NCBI GenBank assembly: GCA_018449715.1
Contig: JAAVVA010000006.1
Coordinates: 331,225-395,224 of the forward strand
Source of the DNA: Acidobacteriaceae bacterium dw_441
GTDB taxonomy: Bacteria; Acidobacteriota; Terriglobia; Terriglobales; Acidobacteriaceae
Direction: 5' to 3'
Length of the DNA: 64,000 nucleotides
Position numbers and translations under genes: made by a program. This document shows positions 15,965 to 24,973 of this stretch, piece by piece (positions within the stretch are counted from its first letter, which is position 1; the number at the start of each line of letters is the position of its first letter). Under the pieces are notes generated by a model. The model saw nothing but the letters and a program-made list of their open reading frames with translations. It did not search any database and had not been told where the DNA came from.

Positions 15965-17419
15965 CTATGCGTTGAGCATCGGATCGCGGAGCTCTCGCTG
16001 AAGAGCGTGTAGATGACCTTTCATCTCCTCCAGGACGGAAGAGAAGCTACTGTCGCCCGCCAGATCCTTGATCTCCCAGGGATCCTTCTGAACGTCGAAG
16101 AGCTGGTAGCGATTGATCGGTGGATAGTAGATCAATCGATATTGCCTGGTCCTAACGCTTCTTTGGAGCTTCATCAACCACCCAAACGTGGCGTTGTAGA
16201 GGGGCTCCGGATGCTCTTCCATCAACATCGGCTTCAAACTTGGGAACTCGACATGCTTCGGCACGGAAAGACCTGCCAGCTCGCATGTTGTCGCAAACAT
16301 GCAGTGTTGATAGACCAGTTCGTCGACCTTCCTCCCTGCTCCTATCCCAGGCCCTCGGACGAAGAGAGGCATACGCATACTGCATTCATATTGGTTCTGC
16401 TTACCGATCAGACCGTGCTCGCCGACCGCGAGACCATGATCCGCGGTGAAGATCACATACGTATTGTTTGCATGGCCCGACGCATCGAGGGCATCGAGGA
16501 TATGTCCGACCTGCTCATCCAGATGGGAGATGATCGCGTAGTATTCGCGGCGATGAGTTCTGATTGCACTTTCTGTCCGGGGAAACGGAGCCAGAGTTTC
16601 ATCGCGATCGAGAGCGAGGCCCTGGTCGAACGGATGCGTCGGAACGAAGTTCGGCGGCATCTTTATGCTGTCGGCAGGGTACATATCGAGAAACGATTGC
16701 GGTGCCTGCCGAGGGTCATGCGGCGCGTTGAATCCGACATACATGAAGAAAGGCGTACGTTGCGTGCGCCGAGAGGAGAGATACTTCACAGCAGAATCGG
16801 CGTAGACAGAGCTCGAGTGCTGAATCGCAGGCTTTGCGTCTTTACGCCAGAGGTCCATTTCGAGCCAATGTCCTTTCAGGCTCTGGTCGGCAGGGTCCCA
16901 TGTATTGCCGGGCGAAGGCCGGTTGTACATCTCCGGAGTGGATGGAAGAAAGCCCGGACCGACAGCGGATTGTTCAGCAAACGATCTCTGCAGCGACACC
17001 GCATCGAGGTGCCACTTGCCAGTGATGAAGGTATCGTAGCCGGCTTCGCGGAAGGTCTGGCCCCACGTTGGATGCTCGAACGATTGGTTGTTCGGGATGG
17101 CCTTTTCCGCATTGAAGGTGGTCAACCCGGTGTTCAGCATCGTACGACTGGGAACGCATATGGCTCCGGACCAGGCGCCCTGATGGAAGCAATGAGTAAA
17201 GTTGCATCCCTGAAGCCGCAAGCGATCGAGGTTCGGTGTCTTAACCTCTTCTTTCAGAGGCGACTCAAAGATGCGGAAGGTAAGATCATCGGCGATCATG
17301 AAGAGGAAGTTGGGCTTTCCTTCTAAGCCAGACGCGGATGAAGCTTCTGCGGGGGTAGACCGCAGTGTAGCGGCTGCAGCACCTGCCGCTGCACGTGAGA
17401 TAAAGTCTCTGCGATTCAT
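15965..17419 (-). CDS. Tat-exported sulfatase (first of two)
   Basis: A 484-residue sulfatase with a twin-arginine signal (NRRDFISRAAAGAAA). Conserved segments are the metal-binding IADDL, the formylglycine motif CVPSR in SGAICVPSRTMLNTG, GKWHLD, and FTADHGLAVGEHGL. The canonical metal ligands are present, unlike in the neighbouring sulfatase. Its ATG overlaps the GH92 stop as TGATG (17417-17421), so it is translated with the mannosidase. The two probably act on the same glycan: the sulfatase strips sulfate so that the mannosidase can act. The glycan is inferred to be a sulfated alpha-mannoside. Confidence 0.9.
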   Translation of the reverse strand: MNRRDFISRAAAGAAAATLRSTPAEASSASGLEGKPNFLFMIADDLTFRIFESPLKEEVKTPNLDRLRLQGCNFTHCFHQGAWSGAICVPSRTMLNTGLTTFNAEKAIPNNQSFEHPTWGQTFREAGYDTFITGKWHLDAVSLQRSFAEQSAVGPGFLPSTPEMYNRPSPGNTWDPADQSLKGHWLEMDLWRKDAKPAIQHSSSVYADSAVKYLSSRRTQRTPFFMYVGFNAPHDPRQAPQSFLDMYPADSIKMPPNFVPTHPFDQGLALDRDETLAPFPRTESAIRTHRREYYAIISHLDEQVGHILDALDASGHANNTYVIFTADHGLAVGEHGLIGKQNQYECSMRMPLFVRGPGIGAGRKVDELVYQHCMFATTCELAGLSVPKHVEFPSLKPMLMEEHPEPLYNATFGWLMKLQRSVRTRQYRLIYYPPINRYQLFDVQKDPWEIKDLAGDSSFSSVLEEMKGHLHALQRELRDPMLNA

Positions 17420-19677
17420 CAGTTCTTCTCCTTCGCTGCTATCGACTCAGGAGGCGTTGGCCATTTGGTCTCAGGCTCCGCTCCCATGTAAAAGTTCAAT
17501 ATGCCACCGGACATGATCGTGTCATGGGCAAGAAGGTATGTTTTTAGTGGCTTGTTGTTGAGTATTGCAGACTCAATGAATATATTTTTTTGCGATGCCT
17601 TTTGAGCTCGTATCGTAAATCGCTTTCCGCCTGTCAGGTGAAGAACAACCTTCGGAAACTTCGGCGAACCGATCGCGTAGAAGGGCGTTCCGGGCGTAAC
17701 GGGATAAAAACCAAGCACACTGAAGATATACCAGGCCGACATTTGCCCAGCATCGTCATTTCCAGGGAGACCAGACGGACCACTCCTAAAAAGAGTGTCC
17801 CGGATTGAGCTAACGTGTTCCTGCGTCTTCGAAGCTGCGCCTACATAGTCATAGAGATAGGCGATGTGGTGGCTGGGCTCGTTGCCTTGATCGTATTGCT
17901 TCTTCAGAAAGAGATCATCCAGACGATGCTCGAAGTGTTGTGGGCCGCCTTCAAGGTCGATCAACCCCGAAATGTCCTGTGGCGCGAACAAAGCATTATG
18001 AGCTGCGGAACTCTCTATATAAGCAGGAGAGGATTTTTCCGGATCGAAGGGCTCCTCCCAGGCGCCACTCTGGTGACGTCCTCGAGCGTAGCCTGTGATC
18101 GGATCAATGACGTTACGAAAGTTCTGGCCACGTTGCGCAAACATAGCGGCATCGCTTTGTTTGCCGAGAGCTTGCGCGACCTTGCTCAGAACAAAATCAT
18201 CGTAGGCATACTCGAGAGTGCGCGAGACCTGCCCTTTGCGGTGAAAAGCATCGGGAACTTGATCCTCCAGAGGAATGAAGCCATAGTGAAGATAGGAGTC
18301 CAGCCCTCGTCTTCCCTGTCCGTCGCGGTATGCGCTCAGATCGTCGGGAGTCGTCATAGCGCTCTGCCGCATAAGCGCATAGCCAGCCTCTATATCGAAG
18401 CCGCGAAGTCCCTTTAGATACGCGTCGCCGATCACCGATACGGCGTGATCTCCAAGCATCTCCTGCGTATAGCTGTTCCATGCCGGAAACATCGGCAGGT
18501 AGCCGCCCTGTTGTCCCTTGAGGATGAGAGAACGTACCATGTCGCTCTCCCGCTTTGGATCAAGGATAGTCAATAGAGGATGCAACGCTCGAAAGGTATC
18601 CCACAGAGAAAAGTCATCGTAATAATCAAAGCCGACTGCTTTCTCCACTTGGCCCTGAGAAGCGAACCGTGGGTAGGCGCCACTGACGTCGCTGACGATC
18701 CGCGGAAGCTGTGACGCGTGGTATAGAGCCGTATAGAAGATCTGTCGATCAGTGCGATTACCCTCAATCTCGATCTTCCCCAACTGTTGATTCCACTGTC
18801 GCCGACTCTCATACTCAACCCGGCTGAAGTCCCAGGAGGAAATCTCGGCTCTAAGATTGTTCCGAGCCTCTGAGGCGCTGACGAAGGATGTCCCGATACG
18901 AGCTTCGATGGACTCTCCCGCCTTCACCTCAAACTCAAGGAAGACACCCTCCTCGCTCGTTGTGAACTTCGACTCCTTTGGGCGCATCTGGATTGCTTTG
19001 CCTATCCATGACCCTGCGGATGTCGGCTGGTGATCGAACTGCGCGACGGTATATCCGCTAAAACCGGCAAGTTTGCCATTGCCGGCGTAGATACGACGGA
19101 CCTTGTTCTCGCCTGTAATCTCGCCAGAGGAACGATCTACTGTCAGGAGACCATCCCCGGCGAGCGCTTCGTTCTGCAACGATATCCACGCGCGACCAGT
19201 TTTGTTAAAACGAAAACGGATCAGCCCACATCGCGTTGTGCCGGTCATCGAAGCACTGACTCCTGAATCCGGCAGCGCGATCTCATAGAGATACGGGTGC
19301 GAGACCTCGAGGCTGTGATCGAGGCGCGCCGAAGGATATCCCCTGGACACATCCGGCTTTCCCATGCCTGCTAACAGTTGGAAGCTTCCATAATCCTTCG
19401 TGCCTGACCCGCTAAGGAAATGGCTTCCTCTAAGTCCAACAAGTTCCTTGTCGTTGTAGTAGTACGGTGCAAGCCGACGTACTTCACCATTTCGTGTGGC
19501 AGGTGTCCACTGTGTCATTCCGAATGGAACACCGACGTTCGGCGTTGTTTGCCCATCCCCAGCTGTTCCAATGATAGGATCCACCTCTTCAACAGGAAGA
19601 TGGGTGGAAGCATTCAGGCTCAAGGTTCCAAGTGCAACCAATGTGATGGCCGCCCATGCGACTCTTACAGGACTCAT
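17419..19677 (-). CDS. GH92 family alpha-mannosidase
   Basis: A 752-residue exported protein (signal segment VAWAAITLVALGTLSLNA) with the two-domain GH92 pattern. VDPIIGTAGDGQTTPNVGVPFG begins the N-terminal domain and is trimmed here to GTAGDGQTTPNVGVPFG. Later come DYYDDFSLWDTFRALHPL and GLPGNDDAGQMSAWYIFSVLG, which carry the family's calcium and acid residues. GH92 enzymes are calcium-dependent exo-alpha-mannosidases. The start at 19677 puts the signal peptide at the N-terminus; the longer reading would run back through the terminator-like hairpin. It lies between a TonB receptor upstream and two sulfatases downstream in one operon. Confidence 0.9.
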   Translation of the reverse strand: MSPVRVAWAAITLVALGTLSLNASTHLPVEEVDPIIGTAGDGQTTPNVGVPFGMTQWTPATRNGEVRRLAPYYYNDKELVGLRGSHFLSGSGTKDYGSFQLLAGMGKPDVSRGYPSARLDHSLEVSHPYLYEIALPDSGVSASMTGTTRCGLIRFRFNKTGRAWISLQNEALAGDGLLTVDRSSGEITGENKVRRIYAGNGKLAGFSGYTVAQFDHQPTSAGSWIGKAIQMRPKESKFTTSEEGVFLEFEVKAGESIEARIGTSFVSASEARNNLRAEISSWDFSRVEYESRRQWNQQLGKIEIEGNRTDRQIFYTALYHASQLPRIVSDVSGAYPRFASQGQVEKAVGFDYYDDFSLWDTFRALHPLLTILDPKRESDMVRSLILKGQQGGYLPMFPAWNSYTQEMLGDHAVSVIGDAYLKGLRGFDIEAGYALMRQSAMTTPDDLSAYRDGQGRRGLDSYLHYGFIPLEDQVPDAFHRKGQVSRTLEYAYDDFVLSKVAQALGKQSDAAMFAQRGQNFRNVIDPITGYARGRHQSGAWEEPFDPEKSSPAYIESSAAHNALFAPQDISGLIDLEGGPQHFEHRLDDLFLKKQYDQGNEPSHHIAYLYDYVGAASKTQEHVSSIRDTLFRSGPSGLPGNDDAGQMSAWYIFSVLGFYPVTPGTPFYAIGSPKFPKVVLHLTGGKRFTIRAQKASQKNIFIESAILNNKPLKTYLLAHDTIMSGGILNFYMGAEPETKWPTPPESIAAKEKN

Positions 19678-19701
19678 CCAATTATCCAAAGCGAGATAGT
19701 A

Positions 19702-19731
19702 AGGGAAACCACAGTAATCCGTGGTTTCCCT
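19702..19731 (-). terminator. strong hairpin between the TonB receptor and the GH92 gene
   Basis: GGGAAACCAC and GTGGTTTCCC form a perfect ten-base stem with an eight-base loop, placed 11 bases after the receptor stop and 25 bases before the GH92 start. The minus strand continues TTACTAT, a poor T-run. It may let only part of transcription pass, giving more receptor than enzyme, or protect the receptor mRNA end. Confidence 0.55.
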
Positions 19732-19741
19732 GTTTTTATTT

Positions 19742-22700
19742 CTAGAAAACAAGCCGCGCAGCGATCTGTAGTTGCCGTGTAGCTCCTGCCGAGGTGATAA
19801 CGCCGTATTGAGCATTACCCACCGTTGCTCCAGGATTGTTGAACTGCGGATGGTTGAGAACGTTGTATCCTTCGAGCCTCAGATTGAGTAACGACCCATG
19901 AAGATGCTCGAAGTGAATCTGACGCTGCAGGGTTAGATCAAGCTGATTGCCTGGTGGCCCCACAAGAATATTCTTGCCACTGTTTCCGAAGGTGTACGAC
20001 GTCGGAGCAACGAAGCAGGAGGTATCAAACCACTTCTTAATCGTTCCTCCTCCCGTATTTCCGTTGCATACTCGATTCGGCCGTGTGATCGTGCCGGCAT
20101 TCGCGTAATCAACGGAGAGCGCGGGAGTGAAGTGAGAGCCTGTCTGATAGACATAGACCGGCGAGAGTCCCCATCCTCCAGCAACAGCTGCGGCAACGCC
20201 ATGCGTGAAGAACCGCTCACCATGACCGAAGGGCAGCTGCAAAAATCCTGACAAGGCATAGCGGAAACGAATGTCCTGGTCGGAGTTGCCGTAGTTTGCG
20301 CTCCGGTTGTAGTTATCCTGAATAACGTCGGAGGCTACACCGGTCGAGCCTAGATCTTCTGCAGGGTTCTGAAGGTCAAGGTTGTGTCCGTAGGTAAATG
20401 AATTGAGGAAAGAGATGCCGTGCTGCAAGCGCTTCTCAATTTTTGCAGAGAGTCCATTATAGTTACTGAAATTCCAATCGGAGACCGCACGCACAGAAGC
20501 CTGCGTATACTTTGCAAGCGGACGGCGAGAGTTCACAGAGGTCGAGTTGAGAACCGTGGGCTGGTTCGCTTCTCCCTGACTGCGCAGGTGGACTGCATGA
20601 TTGCCGACGTAGTTCACTTCGAGCAACGTGTTGTAGGGGAGTTCCTTCTGGACACTCAGACTCCACTGCTCTACGTAAGGCGTACGAAGCTTCGGTGAAT
20701 AGCTTACAAGCTGAGCCGTTGCACTCGGAACCAGCGTAAATTGTGAGGGCGATATTGGCGTCGGGCGGTCAATTGAAGAAGAAGAATCAATGATGAAGCC
20801 CGACGAGGGATGAAGCTGGTCGCTGCTGATGGATTGAGATCCGTAACCATAGAAGGGCGGGTTAGCAACCAGCTCGTACTTGGCCCCGTTGCCCTGGTCC
20901 TGACCATAGAAGACTCCAAAGGACCCTCGTACAGTCATGTTCTGCACTTCAGGAACGCGATACGCGAAGCCGACTCGCGGGGCCACATTCGCATGATTGC
21001 CATAGACCAGCGCGCGAGGAAGGCGAGGATCTCCCGAGAAGATGTATTGCCCAAACAGCTTGCTCGTAGAGTCGTAGATGAAGTTGGCCATTCGGTTCTG
21101 CGTGTCGATATATGGACTGGCGTACTCATAGCGCACACCGTAGCTCAGGGTGAGTGCGTGAGAGAGCGCCCACTGATCGGCAATGTAACCGTCTGCGTAC
21201 CATCCTCGTTCTTCGCTCACCGAAACGGTGCCGGTAGTCAGTCCGGTCGCATAGCCCAGCAGAAAGTCGGCCAGCGAGCTGCCGGTGGCGCTGCGCTTCC
21301 CCGGGTTCTGAGTGAAGACGCCATTGAAGGTGAAGGAACTACGGCCGTTGCCGGTGGCGAACGTCGATGGCCGAATCAGGAAGGCTTCGCCACCGAACTT
21401 CGTTGTATGTGTTTTCCAGGTCTTAGCAAGATTTTCGGAGAAAACCCAGACTCCGGAGGTCTTGGAAAGAGGAGAGTTGCCGATGGCTTCTCCGCCAATG
21501 CCTGCGAAGTTGCTGATATTGAAGTTCGGCATACCCGTGGTCACCGAGAGATCCAAAGAGCCGGGAACGACTTCGTTACGAGGATTGGTTCCGTGCTCCG
21601 TAATGGAGATCCCTGTATAACCAAATCTCGACTCGCTGATGAAGGTTGGGCTCAGGACACGCGTGTAGCCGAAACCAACGCCCTGTGAATCGATTGCAGT
21701 GACACCTGGATTCTGAATCGGCGCAGGAAGAGCCGCTTCGCCTGAGCTGCGTGACTGCTGGCGGGAATAGCGCGCAAAGATACTATTTTGAGCGTTGAGT
21801 TGCACATCGCCACGAACGACACCATTCTTGTTATCGCCGAGCGAGGGAACGAGTCTCTTATAGTAAGTCGGCCCATCGGCTGGATCGTTCGGAAGGGGAT
21901 ACTCGTTAACCAGAGTCTGCAGTGTCTGATTGATCCGGTCTGCCGGAAGCTTGTTTCCCTGGAAGGCTGTGCGCGTTGCGGTCGTACCACTGCCCTGTGT
22001 CGTTAGAGGATCGTAGATCGTAGCCGTGTCAGAGAAATCTCCTGTGCGCTCAAGTAGCGTAGGAACCTGCGATGTCGAGAGGGAGTCAGTATGCGAGTGT
22101 TGCCCCTCGTAGGCTCCGAAAAGAAAGATGTGATCCTTCTTGATTGGACCACCTAACGACCCACCGTACTGATTCTGTACCAGCAACGGTTTACGAACAG
22201 CGCCTGTTGCAAAGTAGTTAATCGCATTCAGAGAGCTGTTCCGAAGAAAGTCATACGCTGTGCCGTGAATACTGTTTGTTCCGCTGCGCGTGACAGCATT
22301 GACAACCGAACCAGCCGATGCACCAAACTCGGCGGAAAAGTTGCTCGTCTGGACCGTGAACTCCTGTATGGCGTCGAGAGGGGGGCGCACAGCATCGCGG
22401 GCTCCGTTATCGAGACCACGGAGATAATTCACGTTCCTTACGCCGTCCAGCAGAAAAGCGTTCTGCAGACCATTATTACCGTAGGCGGAAAAAGAACCGT
22501 CCCGGCTGATGATGCTGGGAATTGCACCTGGAATAAGATTGGCGGCCCCCAGGTAACTTCTACCGTTAAGAGGCAGGTTGAGAAGCTCTTTGCTTTGCAT
22601 TACTTGCGAAATTGTCTGGGACTTGTCCTCGACGAGGGGGGCATCTCCGGTCACCGTGATGCTCTGCGCATTCTCGCCCAGTTCCAAAGCCAGTTGCAGG

Positions 22701-23053
22701 TCAACCGTGTTGCCGACTAAAAGCGAGATTCCATTTCGGTTCAGCGTTCGAAAACCCGGCGCGGAAACCTGAATGTTATAGCGCCCAGAGAGAAGCAACG
22801 GAAGATCTGCCAATCCTGCGTCGTTGGACTCCGTCTCACGAACAATAGCGCCCGTGTCGACTCCCACTACTTTTACGTGAGCATGTGGTATCACCGCATG
22901 CGACTGATCCATGACGGTTATGGATATCTCTCCGGTGGCGGTTTGCGCAGAGAGAGATGTTGTGAAGAGGGGGATGGCAACGATTGCGCTTAGAGCCGCC
23001 AGGCGCCAGCGCAGACCGAGACGGTTTTCAGGGAGACACTTATCACAAGGCAT
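19742..23053 (-). CDS. Oar-like TonB-dependent outer-membrane receptor (glycan locus)
   Basis: An 1103-residue receptor: signal peptide at about 14-36 (LAALSAIVAIPLFTTSLSAQ), carboxypeptidase-regulatory-like domain at about 40-120 (TGEISITVMDQSHAVIPHA), plug with NLPLNGRSYLGAANLIPGA, and a long barrel ending AARLVF. AGGAG lies before the ATG at 23053. It heads the operon of GH92 mannosidase and two sulfatases and is the likely port for the glycan or its pieces. Acidobacteria lack the SusD partner typical of Bacteroidetes, and none is seen here. Confidence 0.87.
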   Translation of the reverse strand: MPCDKCLPENRLGLRWRLAALSAIVAIPLFTTSLSAQTATGEISITVMDQSHAVIPHAHVKVVGVDTGAIVRETESNDAGLADLPLLLSGRYNIQVSAPGFRTLNRNGISLLVGNTVDLQLALELGENAQSITVTGDAPLVEDKSQTISQVMQSKELLNLPLNGRSYLGAANLIPGAIPSIISRDGSFSAYGNNGLQNAFLLDGVRNVNYLRGLDNGARDAVRPPLDAIQEFTVQTSNFSAEFGASAGSVVNAVTRSGTNSIHGTAYDFLRNSSLNAINYFATGAVRKPLLVQNQYGGSLGGPIKKDHIFLFGAYEGQHSHTDSLSTSQVPTLLERTGDFSDTATIYDPLTTQGSGTTATRTAFQGNKLPADRINQTLQTLVNEYPLPNDPADGPTYYKRLVPSLGDNKNGVVRGDVQLNAQNSIFARYSRQQSRSSGEAALPAPIQNPGVTAIDSQGVGFGYTRVLSPTFISESRFGYTGISITEHGTNPRNEVVPGSLDLSVTTGMPNFNISNFAGIGGEAIGNSPLSKTSGVWVFSENLAKTWKTHTTKFGGEAFLIRPSTFATGNGRSSFTFNGVFTQNPGKRSATGSSLADFLLGYATGLTTGTVSVSEERGWYADGYIADQWALSHALTLSYGVRYEYASPYIDTQNRMANFIYDSTSKLFGQYIFSGDPRLPRALVYGNHANVAPRVGFAYRVPEVQNMTVRGSFGVFYGQDQGNGAKYELVANPPFYGYGSQSISSDQLHPSSGFIIDSSSSIDRPTPISPSQFTLVPSATAQLVSYSPKLRTPYVEQWSLSVQKELPYNTLLEVNYVGNHAVHLRSQGEANQPTVLNSTSVNSRRPLAKYTQASVRAVSDWNFSNYNGLSAKIEKRLQHGISFLNSFTYGHNLDLQNPAEDLGSTGVASDVIQDNYNRSANYGNSDQDIRFRYALSGFLQLPFGHGERFFTHGVAAAVAGGWGLSPVYVYQTGSHFTPALSVDYANAGTITRPNRVCNGNTGGGTIKKWFDTSCFVAPTSYTFGNSGKNILVGPPGNQLDLTLQRQIHFEHLHGSLLNLRLEGYNVLNHPQFNNPGATVGNAQYGVITSAGATRQLQIAARLVF

Positions 23054-23323
23054 TCACTTCTCCTGGGTGCAATTGGTCGCGTCGTACCCCGATCGCTTCC
23101 GCTCCAAACGGAGGGGAATGGCATGGGACGATCAAGGTTGGGAATGACCGGATGCAATCCTAGGTTTGCTGTCTCCTGTTGCCCCACACCAGTCCTTCGA
23201 CAGAGAAAAACAATGTCACACCACATTTCACATTCTCATAAACTTTTTATTTACTGAAAGATAGCTAAATGCCTTCAAATGAGCGTTCACGAGAATTTCA
23301 TGCGATCCGGCTAGACTCGGAAC

Positions 23324-24619
23324 ATGCCAACATCCCAGCTCGACGGCGAAAAGACTTCGCATCCCGGCTCGGGGGATCCTCGTTGGCAGGCCGTGGAGCA
23401 ACTCGTTGCCTCCGCTCCCTTCGTCCGTTCACCCCGCCTCGCCCAGTTGCTCTTCTATCTGGCAACCCAGACGATTGCCGGTCGTTCTTCGGAGATCACA
23501 GAAGCTGAAATCGCCATAGAAGTCTTTTCGCGGGGAGGAGATTTCGATCCCGCGTCGGACACTATCGTGCGGTCGCACATGCTTCGGCTTCGCCAGCGGT
23601 TAGCTCAGCTATCTATTAAGGGTGCCCAGTTCGACATAAGTCTTCCCAAGGGCCAATACGCACTGGACTTTGAACGAACTGCCCTTCCCGCTCCAGAGCC
23701 CGCCCCTCCTTCCATAGCTCTTCCCCTTGTTTCTCCTCCGTTACCCTCGGTCGTCGTTCCACCAACAAGCACCCCATCAAGGCGATATGGATGGGCTCTC
23801 TATATATTGCTCATGGGCTTTCTGCTTGCTGTGGGCTATGACATCTATATACGAACGCATGCACTCGTCAGATCGAACAGGCTTTTGTGGGGCCAGCTTA
23901 TAGAGCCGAATCAACCGACTCTGCTTGTGAACGCAGACAGTTCTCTCGTCCTGGTGCATCATTTTTTGCAACACGATACATCGCTTGCGGACTACACCTC
24001 CGGAGCCTATCTCTCAGAGATCCGATCTCTCGAAAAAAATGGAATCTACACGTTTGGATTGGCCGGCCGTCGATACACATCCATGGTCGATGTACAGATG
24101 GCACAGTCCCTCGCTGAATTAGCGACCCAATTTCGAGGCACTCTCAAATCAAGATATCCTCGCGATATAACCATCGCCGATATCAGGAACCAGAATGTCA
24201 TCCTCTCCGGTTCGAGGGGAGCCAATCCCTGGCTCGAGCTCTTTGAACCAAAGATGAACTTTGTGATCGCGGGCGACTATACAAGGCATACGACGATCGT
24301 CAGAAATCGAGAACCCCAAGGGAGTGAACAGGCGGAATACATCTCGGATGAATCCCCCTCTCACACAATCTATGGAGTCCTGGCGTTCCTGCCGGGGATC
24401 GACCCCTCCAAAAATGTATTGATTCTGGAAGGAACCTCACTTCCCGGGACTGAAGCGATTTATGACTTCGTCTTCGATCATGACCAGTTGGAACAGCTTT
24501 TGAAGCAGTTTAAAAACCGCGATGGCAGCCTGAAACACTTCGAGGTACTGCTCTCCTCCAAGTATCTGAACGGCAATGCAGCTACATTTCAACCCTTGGC
24601 GTCTCGTACATATCCTTGA
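23324..24619 (+). CDS. membrane-anchored winged-helix-type regulator
   Basis: A 431-residue protein with three parts. Residues about 15-115 look like a DNA-binding domain (FVRSPRLAQLLFYLATQTIAG, SEITEAEIAIEVFSR, DTIVRSHMLRLRQRL, closing DISLPKGQYAL). Then comes a Pro-rich linker, one membrane helix (WALYILLMGFLLAVGYDIYI), and a periplasmic domain of about 250 residues with no recognised motif. This CadC-like layout senses a signal outside the membrane. It is divergent from the TonB/GH92/sulfatase operon across a 270-base gap, so control of that operon is a reasonable inference. Proteins of this layout are common in acidobacteria next to TonB receptors. Confidence 0.72.
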   Translation: MPTSQLDGEKTSHPGSGDPRWQAVEQLVASAPFVRSPRLAQLLFYLATQTIAGRSSEITEAEIAIEVFSRGGDFDPASDTIVRSHMLRLRQRLAQLSIKGAQFDISLPKGQYALDFERTALPAPEPAPPSIALPLVSPPLPSVVVPPTSTPSRRYGWALYILLMGFLLAVGYDIYIRTHALVRSNRLLWGQLIEPNQPTLLVNADSSLVLVHHFLQHDTSLADYTSGAYLSEIRSLEKNGIYTFGLAGRRYTSMVDVQMAQSLAELATQFRGTLKSRYPRDITIADIRNQNVILSGSRGANPWLELFEPKMNFVIAGDYTRHTTIVRNREPQGSEQAEYISDESPSHTIYGVLAFLPGIDPSKNVLILEGTSLPGTEAIYDFVFDHDQLEQLLKQFKNRDGSLKHFEVLLSSKYLNGNAATFQPLASRTYP

Positions 24620-24748
24620 AAGAAAAGGCCGCCATCGACACTTAGACAATGAGGTGGGCCGAAAGAAATTCAACCCCCTACATACGGTCCTCGCGTGGCA
24701 GTCGTTGCAATCTGGGGGTCCGAACTAGATCTTCAAAAATTGGAAAGA

Positions 24749-24783
24749 GAGGGCAAGCCCCAAAGGGCTTGCCCTCCGCTTTT
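24749..24783. terminator. bidirectional terminator between convergent genes
   Basis: GAGGGCAAGCCC, loop CAAA, GGGCTTGCCCTC is a perfect 12-base stem followed by CGCTTTTATG on the plus strand. It sits between the regulator (plus) and the small membrane-protein gene (minus) and probably ends both transcripts. Confidence 0.75.
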
Positions 24784-24796
24784 ATGAATTGTCGCT

Positions 24797-24973
24797 TTAT
24801 ACGGACCGGCCGCACTTCCATGCAATGACCAAGAGTGGGATAGACAGTGCAATCCATGAAAGCTCATCCCAAATACCATCCCCGAAGAGCGCTGAAAGAA
24901 GTCCGTAGAGAGTAACTATGCCAATCCAAGCTACCGGGCCGTATACCTTGCGCAATGAAAATGTGCGGCTCAT
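24797..24973 (-). CDS. 58-residue membrane protein coupled to the PepSY gene
   Basis: A short ORF whose ATG (24973-24971) overlaps the PepSY stop as ATGA, ending in TAA at 24797. The product starts MSRTFSLRKVYGPVAWIG and has two hydrophobic stretches (VAWIGIVTLYGLLSALFGD, then LSWIALSIPLLVIAW) with basic ends. The translation is by hand. Small two-helix proteins with this look often follow PepSY proteins in iron-uptake operons of other bacteria, so it is likely a real partner in haem or siderophore iron handling. Its job is unknown. Confidence 0.65.
   Translation of the reverse strand: MSRTFSLRKVYGPVAWIGIVTLYGLLSALFGDGIWDELSWIALSIPLLVIAWKCGRSV

Noticed and set aside
16013..17326. 437-codon plus-strand ORF opposite the first sulfatase
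   Set aside because: Antisense shadow of an intact sulfatase with the CVPSR motif.
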